NCBI GenBank assembly: GCA_951812925.1
Contig: OX638372.1
Coordinates: forward strand, 84,713,058 to 84,777,057
Length of the DNA stretch: 64,000 nt
DNA from: Calliopum simillimum
Taxonomy: Eukaryota; Arthropoda; Insecta; Diptera; Lauxaniidae
Direction of reading: 5' to 3'
Shown here piece after piece: positions 11,385-21,678 of this stretch. Position numbers and translations under genes: made by a program. The first letter of the stretch is position 1. Each line of letters opens with the position of its first letter. Under the pieces are notes generated by a model. That model saw nothing but the letters and a program-made list of their open reading frames with translations. It ran no database searches and had not been told where the DNA came from.

Positions 11385-12227
11385 TCACTTAAGTACCTTG
11401 TGATACACGACATTTTTTGTTTTCTTATCAGGCGCAAAAACAAACAACGCAGATGGTCTTCCGACACGTGAACATGCCACATATAATTGACCATGGGATA
11501 AACATGGATGTTCTAGATTCAAACCACAAACTTTTAAGGATTGGCCTTGTGATTTGTTGATGGTCATGGCAAATGCAAGACGGATCGGAAATTGAAGTCT
11601 TTTAAATTCAAACGGCATATCGGTTGGGATCATCGGGATCCTCGGAATGAGAACTTCCTCACCTTTGAATTTTCCTTTGAGTATCGTCGCGTTAATTACA
11701 TTGTTCATCACTTTTCTAACCACCAAACGCGTACCGTTGCACAGTTTTGGTTGGTTTATGTTTCGAAGCATGATTACTACGGAGCCAACCTTTAGGCGTA
11801 AATTGTGCGGTGGTAAGCCAGGCACATCTAAGGAGATTAAAAATTCAATTGTATAGTTGGTGGTTTCATCTTCATTTGTGACGCAGTCAATAGATTTGAA
11901 CGAATGCATTGTTCCAATGATCTTATTTTGAATTATATAGTTCAGGTCGTCTACATCTTTATTTTTAGCCGCTAAAATTGCTCGCTCACTCAACCATTCA
12001 TTATTTTTGTAGTTAGAAATAATGTCTGGAAATACATTGTTGATAAGTTCGTCTTTTGATGAGACAAAATTACAGAAATTATTTGGAAATGATATCAATC
12101 CGCTCGATTCATGGACAGGTACTTGACCATTACCGATAGTCAGCGATTGCTCAGAGAAATCTTCAGCAGATGAAATATATTTGTTAAAATTTATGCTGTG
12201 CATCTTCGAGTGGTAGTAATGATCCAA
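11385..12227 (-). pseudogene. Helitron helicase, C-terminal part
   Basis: An open minus-strand frame of 280 codons ends with the C-terminal half of a Pif1-like helicase of the Helitron Rep-helicase protein, which unwinds DNA during rolling-circle transposition. Landmarks are LRLKVGSVVIMLRNINQP (about 11730), CNGTRLVV, FAMTINKSQGQSL (motif V-like, about 11560) and YVACSRVG (motif VI, about 11470). The first about 18 codons read across the deletion junction in a wrong frame; true helicase similarity begins near 12170. The Walker A and B region is missing. The open frame is well preserved, suggesting a fairly recent copy or recent deletion. Confidence 0.88.
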
Positions 12228-13010
12228 TTCGATGATGAATCTGTCCTTGTATCTACAAACTAAAAACCAGTCAGTATTAACTGAGTTATATACACTTTTT
12301 TCGATGTGAGAGTAGAGTTCAGAATTAGCAAATATATTATTTCTGTAAATTGATGAAAATCATGCTCAAAGATTCCATTACATACATACATACAACCCAG
12401 GCTATAAAAACGTATTAATAAATACCTTAAATGTCGGATTAAATCCTCGCTCTTCGATAATAACTGCCCCAAATGACGTCATTTGGTAACAACCATTATA
12501 TTTTTGAGTGTTTGCAAGAAAGTGGCGTGATTCTGGTGTTTCGTCACAAAGCAATGAATACAATGGCTCAGATGGCGGAGTCAACAATGGCAATTTCACT
12601 TTACCACTAAGGCAGCATAATCCTGGCGTTTCTCCGGAAAACTTTAATGTACCACAATACTTGCAAACAACGTCCATTTGCCCAATGCAAACGCTGTAAT
12701 CATTGCTGTAATCGTATCGAAACGCTGCTCGATTCAAATTAGCACTTGATAAATCTCTTGTTCTGCGTCGCAAATTATCTATTTGTTGACCTCTGTTGTT
12801 CGCTCGACGATTTTGCATTGTCGACCGAGCCGTTTCACGGGCTGCCTCACTTTGCTCTTGTAATTGAGAAGCACGAAGTCGAGTCATACTAACGCGGCGC
12901 TGTTCACGTGCAATTTCTTGTTCTTCTTCAGTCCTTTCATTTGCAGTGTTTCGTATCCTTCTTGCATTAGGGCTTTGTCGGGAAAGATTCGATCGTCTTG
13001 GTCGCGACAT
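12185..13010 (-). pseudogene. Helitron Rep-helicase protein, N-terminal region
   Basis: The start at 13010 gives MSRPRRSNLSRQSPN, a basic, Arg/Gln-rich leader of repeated RxxxR units. It is followed by CKYCGTLKFSGETPGLCC, a zinc-knuckle-like block (about 12660), and PSEPLYSLLCDETPESRHF. A frameshift or intron-like break lies near 12410. Beyond it the frame continues as QGQIHHRIGSLLPLEDAQHKF (about 12265-12205), the start of the Helitron-like N domain, before joining helicase sequence near 12180. The HUH nuclease with its two His and Tyr residues is absent. The same protein region occurs in the second Helitron at 31346-32400. Confidence 0.82.
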
Positions 13011-13078
13011 TAGTAATTAAACATCACTTCACTTCAATTCACCTAAATATTTATTTCAAAACTCAAATTTTCAACGTT

Positions 13079-13299
13079 CGACAGCGTTCTCGTGTGACTT
13101 GACATAAAACATCAGTCACTATAAAACAAAACAAAAAAATAAAAAAGAATCAGACTTGAAATAACAAAACACAAATGACAGCTATGTAATGGACGTATGG
13201 ATGACAATTTGATTTTTGTAAGAAATCAATATTAAAATTTTTTTGTTTTGTTTTATAGTGACTGATGTTTTATGTCAAGTCACACGGGAACGCTGTCGA
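13079..13299. repeat. About 53-bp inverted repeat in the Helitron leader
   Basis: Arms at 13079-13131 (CGACAGCGTTCTCGTGTGAC...) and 13246-13299 are almost perfectly inverted, separated by about 115 bp. They lie between the Helitron 5' end and the start codon at 13010 on the minus strand. The second Helitron lacks this arrangement after its matching first 110 bp. Confidence 0.85.
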
Positions 13300-13431
13300 A
13301 CGGAATAAATAGTATCCTATGTCCGTCTCCTGGCTCTAAGCTACCTCCTCACCAATTTTCAGCCATATCGGTAAAGCCGTTCTTGAGTTATAAATAGTGT
13401 AACTAACACGACTTTCTTTTATATATATAGA

Positions 13432-14768
13432 TGTATGAATCAAAAATTTTCATAACTTCCTTCAGAGTTGTTAAGATTTTATGGGAAATTTATAGTTTTC
13501 AACTTTACTAGAGTTTTTTTATACTTTCTTATATAAGAATATTCATCAATTGCCAATGCCCACGGCTTGAATTCCCCACAGATGGTATTGAAAATCCCCA
13601 TATTTGGGGAATGGAAAACTCAAACTCACCAGATTTTACAATAAGGGACGATTACACTAGTCTACAAATGATTAAAAATTTTTTCCCCAGTGAATGCCAT
13701 TATCCATTTTATATGTAAAATGGGCTGTTGACTCCGAAAATCGCATTATTTTTTTTTTTTTATTTCGTGTCGTTTTCGAGATATCAGTCATTTTCGGTTT
13801 TCGGACCAAAAAAAATGATAGTTCCATTTAAATACAAATATCTCAAGAACTAATGTTTGTATTCAAACGTATTATATGTCATATTAAACGTAATTAAATT
13901 ACCTACAAATAATAGTCACTTCACTTTTTGGTTGGTTTGATAGTTTCGGCGAAATAAATTGATTTATAAAAAAAACATTTTCTTTTTCCGAAAAAACTAA
14001 CCAAAAATCAAAATCAACTGCAGATTTATACCAGAAGAAATAACTTTTTTATAAAATTTGAACCCTCTAAGACCCTTACATGTGGGTCATTTTGACCCCC
14101 CACATTTAGGTTAAAAGACCTACATGTGGGGGTTTTAGAGGGTTAAAATTTTATAAAAAAGTTATTTCTTCTGGTATAAATCTGCAGTTGACTGAACATA
14201 TGATACACCTCAATTGTAAGGATCATATAGTTATTTGCATCGATTTAACACAAGAATGCGTTATTTTTGTTTTTTTCATGTACAGTGGATTTATAAACTT
14301 CAAAAATCGATTAAAAAAAAATCTGACGTGCTGGAGAAAAACGACGAGACACGGGTATTTTGTTTTAACGCTTACTTTAAGAATTTTTTGGATTTTCTCA
14401 TGTGTTTTGCAAAAAGTTTCAAATTATCGACAGTTTACTAAAAAAAAACAAAAAAATGGGCAAAAACGCATTTTAGTAATTTATCAATGAATTGTATACA
14501 ACTTTTGCATTTTCCCATCGATTTTTTTAAGTGGTATCTTATTTTCTTCACAAATATATAGTCTATGATACAAAAAAAAAAAATTATAAAAAAGTTATTT
14601 CTTCTTGTATAAATCTGCAGTTGATTTTGATTTTTTGTTATTTTTTTCGAAAAAAAAAAAATATTTTTTTTAGAAATCAATTTATTTCGCCGAAACTAAC
14701 AAACCAACCAAAAAGTGATGTTAAACACATTTGTAGGTAATTTAATTACCTTTTATGACATGTAATAC
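13432..14768. repeat. Nested palindromic repeat, arms about 13850-14067 and 14144-14770
   Basis: An inner hairpin has arms 14020-14067 and 14144-14191 (CAACTGCAGATTTATACCAG... and its inverse). Its centre contains another dyad, ACCCTCTAAGACCC... / ...GTTTTAGAGGGT. A wider pairing links 13860-14065 with 14585-14770 (TTGGTTGGTTTG...CGGCGAAATAAATT and its inverse). Related sequence occurs at 19500-19740 and 21500-21600. Small frames here are incidental. Confidence 0.75.
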
Positions 14769-15293
14769 GTTTGTTATGGTCTGTAGAAGGTTCGTAAGGG
14801 GGTGAGATGCCACTGAGGGGAACGGGGGTTGCACCCGCCATACGAAAAAAATACCAAAAATGCTGTATCTCTACAGTTACATAAGCTATGATAATGAAAG
14901 TTGGTGAACTTATTCATAATGTATCTACCATTCACCATGCAAAACTTTGGAGATATTGGGTGCAGCAAAATTGCATCCACTTTTCAAAAAATACACAAAA
15001 TGCTATATTTCTTCACATATCGCAGATAACGTTATAAAAATTGGTACATACATGGATATTCTATCTACCATTCACTTTGAAAAACTTGGTGAGAAGGGGG
15101 AGCTGCACCCTTCATACAAAAAATATATAAAATGCTATATCTCTGTACCTATGGGAGCTATGATTATAAAAGTTGATACATGGATCTTAAAAAACCTTGG
15201 TGATTGGAAGAGAGGGACGATGGATATGGATGGGACATCGTACGTAAAGGGCATCGGAAATGGGCGGACGAAGTCGCAACCAGGCCAGCTAGT
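14769..15293 (+). mobile_element. Helitron-like 3' fragment, unit 1
   Basis: It ends with GGGCGGACGAAGTCGC...CCAGCTAG followed by T (15260-15294), the form of many insect Helitron 3' ends. The body is made of degenerate units of about 150-170 bp around TATATCTCT...AAGCTATGATTATAAAAGTTG. The start (GTTTGTTATGGTCTGTAGAAGG) is shared with unit 2 but the 5' end is cut off by the preceding palindromic repeat. Confidence 0.55.
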
Positions 15294-16053
15294 ACATATA
15301 TAAAAATGAAAGGGTGTCCGTATGTAGCTTATGGACGCGGAAACTACACGGCGGATTTAAATAATTTTTTTTTTAAATTGTTTGTTATGGTCTGTAGAAG
15401 GTTCTTAAGGGGGTGAAATGCCGCTGCGGGGGACGGGGGTTGCACTCCCCATACGAAAAAAATACTAAAATTGCTATATCTCTGCAGATATACAAGCTAT
15501 GATTATAAAAGTTAAGGAACTTATGCATAATGTATCTGCTATCAACCATGCAAAATTTGAAGGGGATTGAACCAGGGGACGTTGAGCCCCCCATATGAAA
15601 AAACACACAAAATGCTATATCAGTGTTCCTATATCAGCTGTCATTATGAAACTTGGTACATGGATGTTTACTATTCAGCATGCAAAGCTTAAGAGGGATT
15701 GAACGAAAGGTATTTGCACCCCCGTACAGTAAAAATACTCAAAATGATATATTTCTACGCCTTTAGTATGTAGCTATCGTTATAAAAGTTGATACATAAA
15801 TAAGGCGATTTCTGAAAACGTGTAAAAGCCTCGAAAAACTCGTAAACTCGTAAAACTGTCAAATTTTGTATTGATTTTGACAACTTTTACGAGTTTACGA
15901 GGTTTTCGAGGCTTTTACACGTTTTCAGGGATCCCCTCATTATAAATTCTATTCACCTTGAAAAACCTGAGAGAATAACTTCAGAGATGGATGGGACTTG
16001 GAACATATGTAAAGGGCATCGGGAACGGGCGAACAAAGTCGCTACCGGGCTAG
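15294..16053 (+). mobile_element. Helitron-like element, unit 2, head-to-tail with unit 1
   Basis: Directly after the CTAG|T end of unit 1 comes ACATATATAAAAATGAAAGG and GTCCGTATGTAGC...GACGCGGAAACTAC, typical of insect Helitron 5' ends, although the leading TC is not evident. The body repeats unit 1 (TTGTTATGGTCTGTAGAAGG at 15386). The 3' end GGGCGAACAAAGTCGCTACC then GGGCTAG|T is at 16028-16054. A hairpin MITE interrupts it at about 15788-15940. No coding content. Confidence 0.6.
15788..15940 (+). mobile_element. Hairpin MITE, copy 1
   Basis: An almost uninterrupted hairpin: AAGGCGATTTCTGAAAACG then TGTAAAAGCCTCG on the left pairs with CGAGGCTTTTACACGTTTTC on the right, closing over about 20-30 nt. 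One end reads AAGGCGAT and the other ATCCCCTCATT, so orientation can be told. A second copy in opposite orientation is at about 17226-17357. It sits inside a Helitron-like unit. Confidence 0.78.
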
Positions 16054-16054
16054 T

Positions 16055-16384
16055 ATTATTATACAATTCAAATCAAAAAATCCCTGGGGAATGATGAATT
16101 TTTTTAAATTTGGCGAAGCCACCAGCCGATTTTTTGGGTAAAACTATCTAATTTTTTGAAAACTAGCTAATCTTTTCCATACAAATCGAAAAATTTTTTT
16201 TTGGAAAACTATCCTGGTTAGTGCTAAATCAACATTCATCTGGTTAACCAGGCAAGAGGGAATGGGTATTATTTAAACTTACAAATTTATAATGAGCAGA
16301 CTGCGAACTATACCGTTACCAGGTGAAGCAAAAAAGGCTTACAACTCAAAATATTTTAAAGCCAGTTTTGGCTAGTAGACGGAG
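16055..16384. other. No recognisable gene
   Basis: AT-rich sequence following the Helitron end. No motif or repeat partner was recognised apart from short A/T runs. Confidence 0.35.
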
Positions 16385-16950
16385 AGCTGAGCACGATAAA
16401 ACATGATGTATTGGAAATTTATAGCTTAGAATCGATAGCTTAGGACATGTTTATTACAAGTCCATCAGTTTGCCGTGCTGAATCGGTTGCCGAAGTATGT
16501 GACCTGCCTGAAATGATGCAAAAATCAGTTTTTTGCAAATATACGTATCTCGTTATCTCGGTTAGTTCTACAGAAAAACTTTGGGCAAAAAATTTTTAGC
16601 TCACAAAATTTTCTATAGAAAGTCGTAAAATCTGTAATCGTGCGGGTTATAGTTCCTGAATTATAGTATTTTGAAAATCACCTTTCCCACTACTTCTTCT
16701 TAACTATGAGTAACAGGTAATTTTCCTTGTTACGTGAATGTGCTACTTTATTTTTCTATGGAAGTAACCGTTAACGAGATATTTAGAAAAAACTGATTCT
16801 TGCACCTTTTCAGGCCGGTCACTTACTTAGGCAACCGAGTCAGCACGGCAGGCTGATGGACATGTCCTAGGCTATAGATTCCCATATAAATTTCCAATAC
16901 TCCGAGTTTTTCCATTTTTGCGTCCTCAGCTCTTAGTATTGCTTAAAACA
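16385..16950. repeat. Long inverted repeat, arms about 16385-16560 and 16770-16950
   Basis: The left arm (AGCTGAGCACGATAAAAC...GCCGTGCTGAATCGGTTGCC...ATGCAAAAATCAGTTTTT) pairs with the right arm (AAAAACTGATTCTTGCACC...GGCAACCGAGTCAGCACGGC...GCGTCCTCAGCT) with moderate divergence. The loop is about 200 bp. Probably an old foldback element; no coding content. Confidence 0.75.
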
Positions 16951-17225
16951 AAATCAGTGTGCAAAATACATATGTGACCTGGTCTATGAAAAGGGGGCTT
17001 ACGTGCGAAAATAAGTTTTCAAGAAAACAGCTGGAAAACAACTAATAAAACTATGCGAATCGGCAAAAAATTGGAAAATTTTTTTTTTGGCACCTAAGCA
17101 CCCTGTTCATAGATCAGGTCATCACATATATAAAATTTTAAATATTTGGAGTCTTAAGACGTTTTACGCTTGTAAAAAAAAAAAAAAAATTACGTCGTTT
17201 TGCATTTTAGATGACGAATGCAATG

Positions 17226-17357
17226 AGGGGATTCTTGAAAACGTGTAAAAGCCTCGTAAGCTCGTAAAAGTTGTCAAAATCAAAACAATATTTGGCAGTT
17301 TTACGAGTTTATAAGGTTTTCGAGGCTTTTACACGTTTTCAGGAATCGCCTTAATAA
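17226..17357 (-). mobile_element. Hairpin MITE, copy 2
   Basis: AGGGGATTCTTGAAAACG then TGTAAAAGCCTCG pairs with CGAGGCTTTTACACGTTTTC and GGAATCGCCTT. The two ends correspond to the opposite ends of the copy at 15788-15940, so this copy is inverted relative to it. Confidence 0.78.
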
Positions 17358-17855
17358 GTATGTTTCATAAAATTTTGTGGTTATTCAAGTATATTTCTGT
17401 GGCCTTTTGACAAATCAACCTAACTCGAAATTGGCAACTTTTTAGGAAGGCTAAGATTGCTTTGTTGCTTCTCAATCCTTTTTGTGAAGAATAGAGGTTC
17501 GTAACTGTTGGGACACGCCCCCCAATTCTGGGGGGGGGGGATTCGACACATTTAAAAAAACCTATGAAAATAAAGAAAATATCCATAAAGTAGAACCCTT
17601 TTTTCTTAATCAAGGCAAAATTTTTCTTATCTTATTTTATCCCGATCTTCTTATATTAATGATTTTGAAGTTTTGAATTGTTCTCAAAACGTTAAATACA
17701 GCCTCGTTTTGAAATCCAGTTCTCTTCGATAACGGAATTAAATAAAACTTGAAGTGTTCCGCATTTCGATAGTGGAAAGTAATATCGATTTGATGTTAAT
17801 TACACAGAGCAACAAATTGAGAGAAAAAAATGATTGAAATCTCAACAACTTTTTA
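17358..17855. other. No recognisable gene; contains an 11-base G run
   Basis: AT-rich text with an unusual G11 run at 17530-17540. The minus-strand frame of 82 codons across it has no recognisable content. Confidence 0.4.
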
Positions 17856-18597
17856 CGTAGGTTGCCTTTTATATTTCGGGATTGGGCAACCCTAGTGTTG
17901 CAATCTGGCAACTGCCAGCTCTATCGTAAAGTTTGACATTTTTGAGGTTATACGTACTCAGAACATTTTGACATACAAGCGCTATTTGTGTTGTTTACAG
18001 TAACTTAAAAGATTCATCTCGCCCAAAAAATGGAATTAAATCGTGAAAATTTTCGTGCGATTATTTTTTACAACATTCGACGTGGATTAACTCAACAACA
18101 GTGCATCGATGAACTTAATTAAATTTTTGGCGATGAAGCTCCATCAAGGACCAGTGTTTATCGATGGTATGGTGAATTCAACCGAGGTCGTAGTTCACTC
18201 CAAAACGAATTTCGTGAAGGTCGTCCAAAATCAGTTGTTGTTCCGGAAACCATTGATGCTGTGCGCCAACTGATATTGCAAGATCGTCATGTGACCTATC
18301 GTGAGATTGAGACAACCTTAGGCATTAGTGGGGCTAGCATACATTCAATATTGCATGAACACCTGGCCGTAAAAAAGGTTTGTTCTCGTTGGATACCCCA
18401 TAATTTAAAAATCGCTTAAATTATCAATGGAAAAATTGATTTTCTTAACTCACTGTTAACAAAACAAATAGCACTTCTACATCAAAACGTTAAGAGTACG
18501 TTTATGCTAAAAAATGTCAAACTTTATTATGGTGTTGCCAGATTTTAGCTATTGATATTAGTGTTGCCCAATCCCGAAATATAAAAGGCAACCCTCG
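17856..18597 (+). mobile_element. Internally deleted mariner, TA-flanked
   Basis: Inverted termini CGTAGGTTGCCTTTTATATT (17856) and the inverse ending ACCCTCG (18597) match over about 40 bp, and TA flanks both sides (17854-17855 and 18598-18599). Total length 742 bp against about 1.3 kb for a complete mariner. The transposase N-terminal part remains; the catalytic domain is deleted. It is in the same broad subfamily as the element at 3681 but the TIRs differ in sequence. Confidence 0.9.
18030..18420 (+). pseudogene. Mariner transposase N-terminal DNA-binding domain
   Basis: The start MELNRENFRAIIFYNIRRG (18030) leads into the paired helix-turn-helix region: RTSVYRWYGEFNRG, EFREGRPKSVVVPE and then VTYREIETTLGISGASIHS. 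It ends after CSRWIPHNLKIA with a stop at 18418-18420. One internal stop (TAA at 18119-18121) interrupts the frame after CIDELN. The DDD catalytic domain is absent. This region binds the inverted repeats in intact mariners; the copy here cannot be active. Confidence 0.88.
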
Positions 18598-18599
18598 TA

Positions 18600-19479
18600 T
18601 TTGTTGCGATAGCTGATTCCAAATCTGACAACCGTTTTTTTCTCTCAGATCTGTGATCCGAATAATCCTTAATTTAAAGTTCAAAAAACGTTATTTTCAG
18701 ATGCTTGGCGCATATCGTTAATAAACCTTACCTTTTAACTTTTCAAATCTGATCATTACTTTCCATTTGTAAGGTATCTGAGTTCCATACAAATTTAATT
18801 TCGTCATAACAATACATAGAATTGTGATACATTTTTTTCAATGGAAGATATCATCGAGTCAATTGTAAACTATTCTAGGATCCTATAATTTTTTTATAAT
18901 TTTTAGGAGAGTTACAAACAGCTTTGAACTCCATTACTACTGAAGTTTGTAAAAATGTTTTTCTTCTATTTGAAAGATTATCATTCTGTTTATTCAAAGA
19001 AGACTAAAATTTCAGCATACCTACTTTAACAGAAATGAAGTTCTGAGCTGTTTTTCAACCTCTCTTAAAAAATTATATAAAAAAAGAATTGTTCGCTTAT
19101 AATTGAATCAATGATATCTCGGAAAGTTATAATTCAATTGGAAAAGTTAACAGGTACACTACTGCCTGGAGGAGCGCCATATGCCTGAAAAAGGCGTATT
19201 CTAGCCAGGCAACCGCAAATTAAAAAAAAAAGTCATCGAGATAAAAATTCCGTGTTTTTTTACCCTAAAATTATTAATTAGAACATGGTTGGAAACTTGG
19301 TTTTAAAAACGCCCATTACTATAATTTTTCTAATATTACTTCTCAATCATTTTTCAAATATTTAAATATTATTATTTTTAATTTTGTTTTTGCAATTTTA
19401 AAGGAGGGGGGGAGGTGAAAACCACCGGTGCAGAAATTGAAACACAAATACTAAGCAAACATGTTCTAGTACTTACACT
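18600..19479. repeat. Weak inverted repeat at about 18845-19125 in otherwise unremarkable DNA
   Basis: GATATCATCGAGTCAATTG (18848) and later ATTGAATCAATGATATC (about 19103-19119) are the outer parts of imperfect arms. GAGAGTTACAAACAGC and GCTGTTTTTCAACCTCTC are the inner parts. Similarity is low. No gene seen in the rest. Confidence 0.5.
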
Positions 19480-21620
19480 TGTTTACAAATGATTAAAAAA
19501 ATTTCAACGGTAAGTGCCACTATTCATTTCCTATGTAAAATCGGCTGTTGATTCCAAAAATCAAATTATTTTTTTTCACGACGTGGATCCACTTAATTAA
19601 AAGTATCTCAAGATTCAGAATTTATGTTTGAAACTATAAATTCAAATTTAAGGTTACTATATTACCCATAAATGATATTTTTAACACTTTTTGGTTGGTT
19701 TGTTAGTTTCGGCAAAATAAATTAATCTGTAAAAAAATTTGTAAAAAATCATTTTGTTTTTTGATACCATAGTCTACATATTTGTTAAGAAAACAAGATA
19801 CTATTTAAGAAAATCGATTAAGAAACGAAAAAGTTATATAAAATTTAACGAAAAATGGCCGAATTGCATTTTTGCCTATTTTTAAATGTTTTTTTTTTAT
19901 TTTATTTGTCATAAACTTGTATATTATATAGGATGTATCACATGAGGTGACGAAGCATCTGGAAAAATGCACCCCTGAGGAATTATAGGCTTAAAACTGG
20001 TTTTTTGACTTGTTTTAAAAAAAAAAATTTAATTGGGTCACCCTAGCAAAACTTTTTCTATGAGAAACTTTTAAGTAATTGCATCGATTTTTCAAGAGTG
20101 TATTTGGTGTGTAGAGTTCAAACGGATTTCGCTAAGTTCTGGACCTTAAAATTTGATGTTCTAATTTTTGACTTTTGCGATCGTTTTAGTATCGATAAAG
20201 TCCTATTAATATACACTTTTATGAATTTTTGTGGAACTCTCGTTAAATTTCCTTTAATTCGGCATTACATTTGTTTTACCAACTTTTTAGTTTGAGGTCG
20301 AAAAAATACTTTTATTTGTAACACACGGGTTACTCGCATGCGTTTAGCTACATATGATATTTGCGCTTTCTACTGGATGGAGCCTTGAAGCTGATTGTTA
20401 TTGAAAAATATTTTTTTCTGACCTCAATTAAAAAAATTGGTGTAACGAATGTGCCACCGAATAAAAGAAAATTTGAGGCAGGTTTTCACCTTGTGGGGTC
20501 AAAAAGTGCTCTTTTTTTAAAAATTTTTTTTGAGAAAATGGTTAAAGATACAGCGCTGAAATTTTCGTCTGAATATGACCATATATTTATTCAAAGAATA
20601 CCATTTTTGAACTTGAAAAAATCCAAAAAGGGGGGGGAGGGGGCGCCCATTGGTGGCGGCATGCATTTTGCTCCCGTGCAGGATTGGCTCAAAACCCGTG
20701 ATCTGAAACAAAAAAACCGAACACATTCTTAATTAGTATCGTATCATCTATCAAATGACCCTCAATCATGAAAAAAAAATCAAAATTCCAAAAGTTATGA
20801 GGTTTTGAAAAAAAAATGTGAATTTTCGCATTTTTTTCTGTACTGATTATTTTTTTAAATAAACAATTTCCAATATTTTTGGCTGGTTATGGGTCATTTG
20901 TTAGAAAAAACCCTAAGGAACATTTAAAAAAAATTTTGGTGACGATTGGTTCATTGTAGCGTCTTCAATCCTGCACGTAAGGTCCAAAAACATGGTTCTG
21001 AGAAAAACGCGTTTAAAGTGCCAAGTCGCGCTCGGCCGGTGCTCGATAGTGCTCTATGTAACGGGCTATAACTTTCGAAATTTTTCAGATTTTGATCTGA
21101 AACTTCTACAGCACATTTTTGGAACATATATCTACACGATAAGACAAAAAAAAAAAATTCGATTTTTTTGACCCCACAAGGTGAAAACCTGCCTTAACGA
21201 GAATTTCAAAAAAAAAAAAATGATATAAGGATATGTTAATAGGACCTTTTCATACTAAAATGGCCGCCAAAGTCAAAAATTAGGGAAAAAAAATTAAAAT
21301 ATCAACTTTAAAGGTCATGACAGAAAATCAATTTTAACCCTATAACTGCTCAGGGGTACATTTTTGACCCCCCCTTTAGCAAGAAATTTTGTTAGTCTAG
21401 GCCTCCTCTATCCCTTCCCAGATGCTTCTCAACGAATGCAATATACACCTTATATAATTTACAAATTTATGACAGCAAAAATGCAATTCGGCCATTTTTA
21501 ATTCAATTTTATATAACTTTTCTTTTTTTTTGCATAAATTTACAGTTGATTTGGAATTTTTCTGAATTTTTTCGAAAAAAAAATGTTTTTTTTTAGTCAT
21601 GAGGTATTTGTAATTAAGTG
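19480..21620. repeat. Long old palindromic repeat with a nested palindrome
   Basis: Outer left text such as GGCCGAATTGCATTTTTGCC (19858), TGTATATTATATAGGATGTA (19919) and GAAAAATGCACCCCTGAGG (19962) returns inverted at 21340-21500. The whole stretch is therefore a diverged palindrome of about 2.1 kb related to the repeat at 13640-14770. A second palindrome (20474-21195) is inserted in its centre. Short frames inside are incidental. Confidence 0.7.
20474..21195. mobile_element. Nested element with about 28-bp perfect inverted ends
   Basis: The ends AGGCAGGTTTTCACCTTGTG (20475) and its inverse CACAAGGTGAAAACCTGCCT (ending 21194) extend to about 28 bp including GGGGTCAAAAA. The interior carries inverted 'GTGCAGGATTGG' / 'CAATCCTGCACGT' and G-rich text at 20630-20645. 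No target duplication could be made out and no transposase is present. Confidence 0.7.
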
Positions 21621-21678
21621 GAACTACAGTAGTTTTTGGTTATTGCCCACACCGCATATAGTCGCTTAAGCGATATAA

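Larger units (their letters stand above)
10783..13431 (-). mobile_element. Helitron with both ends, internally deleted
   Basis: Read on the minus strand, the element begins with TCTATATATATAAAAGAAAG at 13431, preceded by A, and ends CTAG at 10783, followed by T. Insertion between A and T with TC and CTRR ends and no target duplication is the Helitron hallmark. A short GC-rich hairpin (ACCCG / CGGGT, plus-strand 10793-10811) sits just before the 3' end, as in other Helitrons. It carries two minus-strand coding blocks (13010-12185 and 12227-11385) that lack the rolling-circle Rep centre, so this copy should be non-autonomous. Confidence 0.9.

Noticed and set aside
20361..20732. 123-codon plus-strand frame
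   Set aside because: It crosses the boundary of a nested inverted-repeat element and has low-complexity content.
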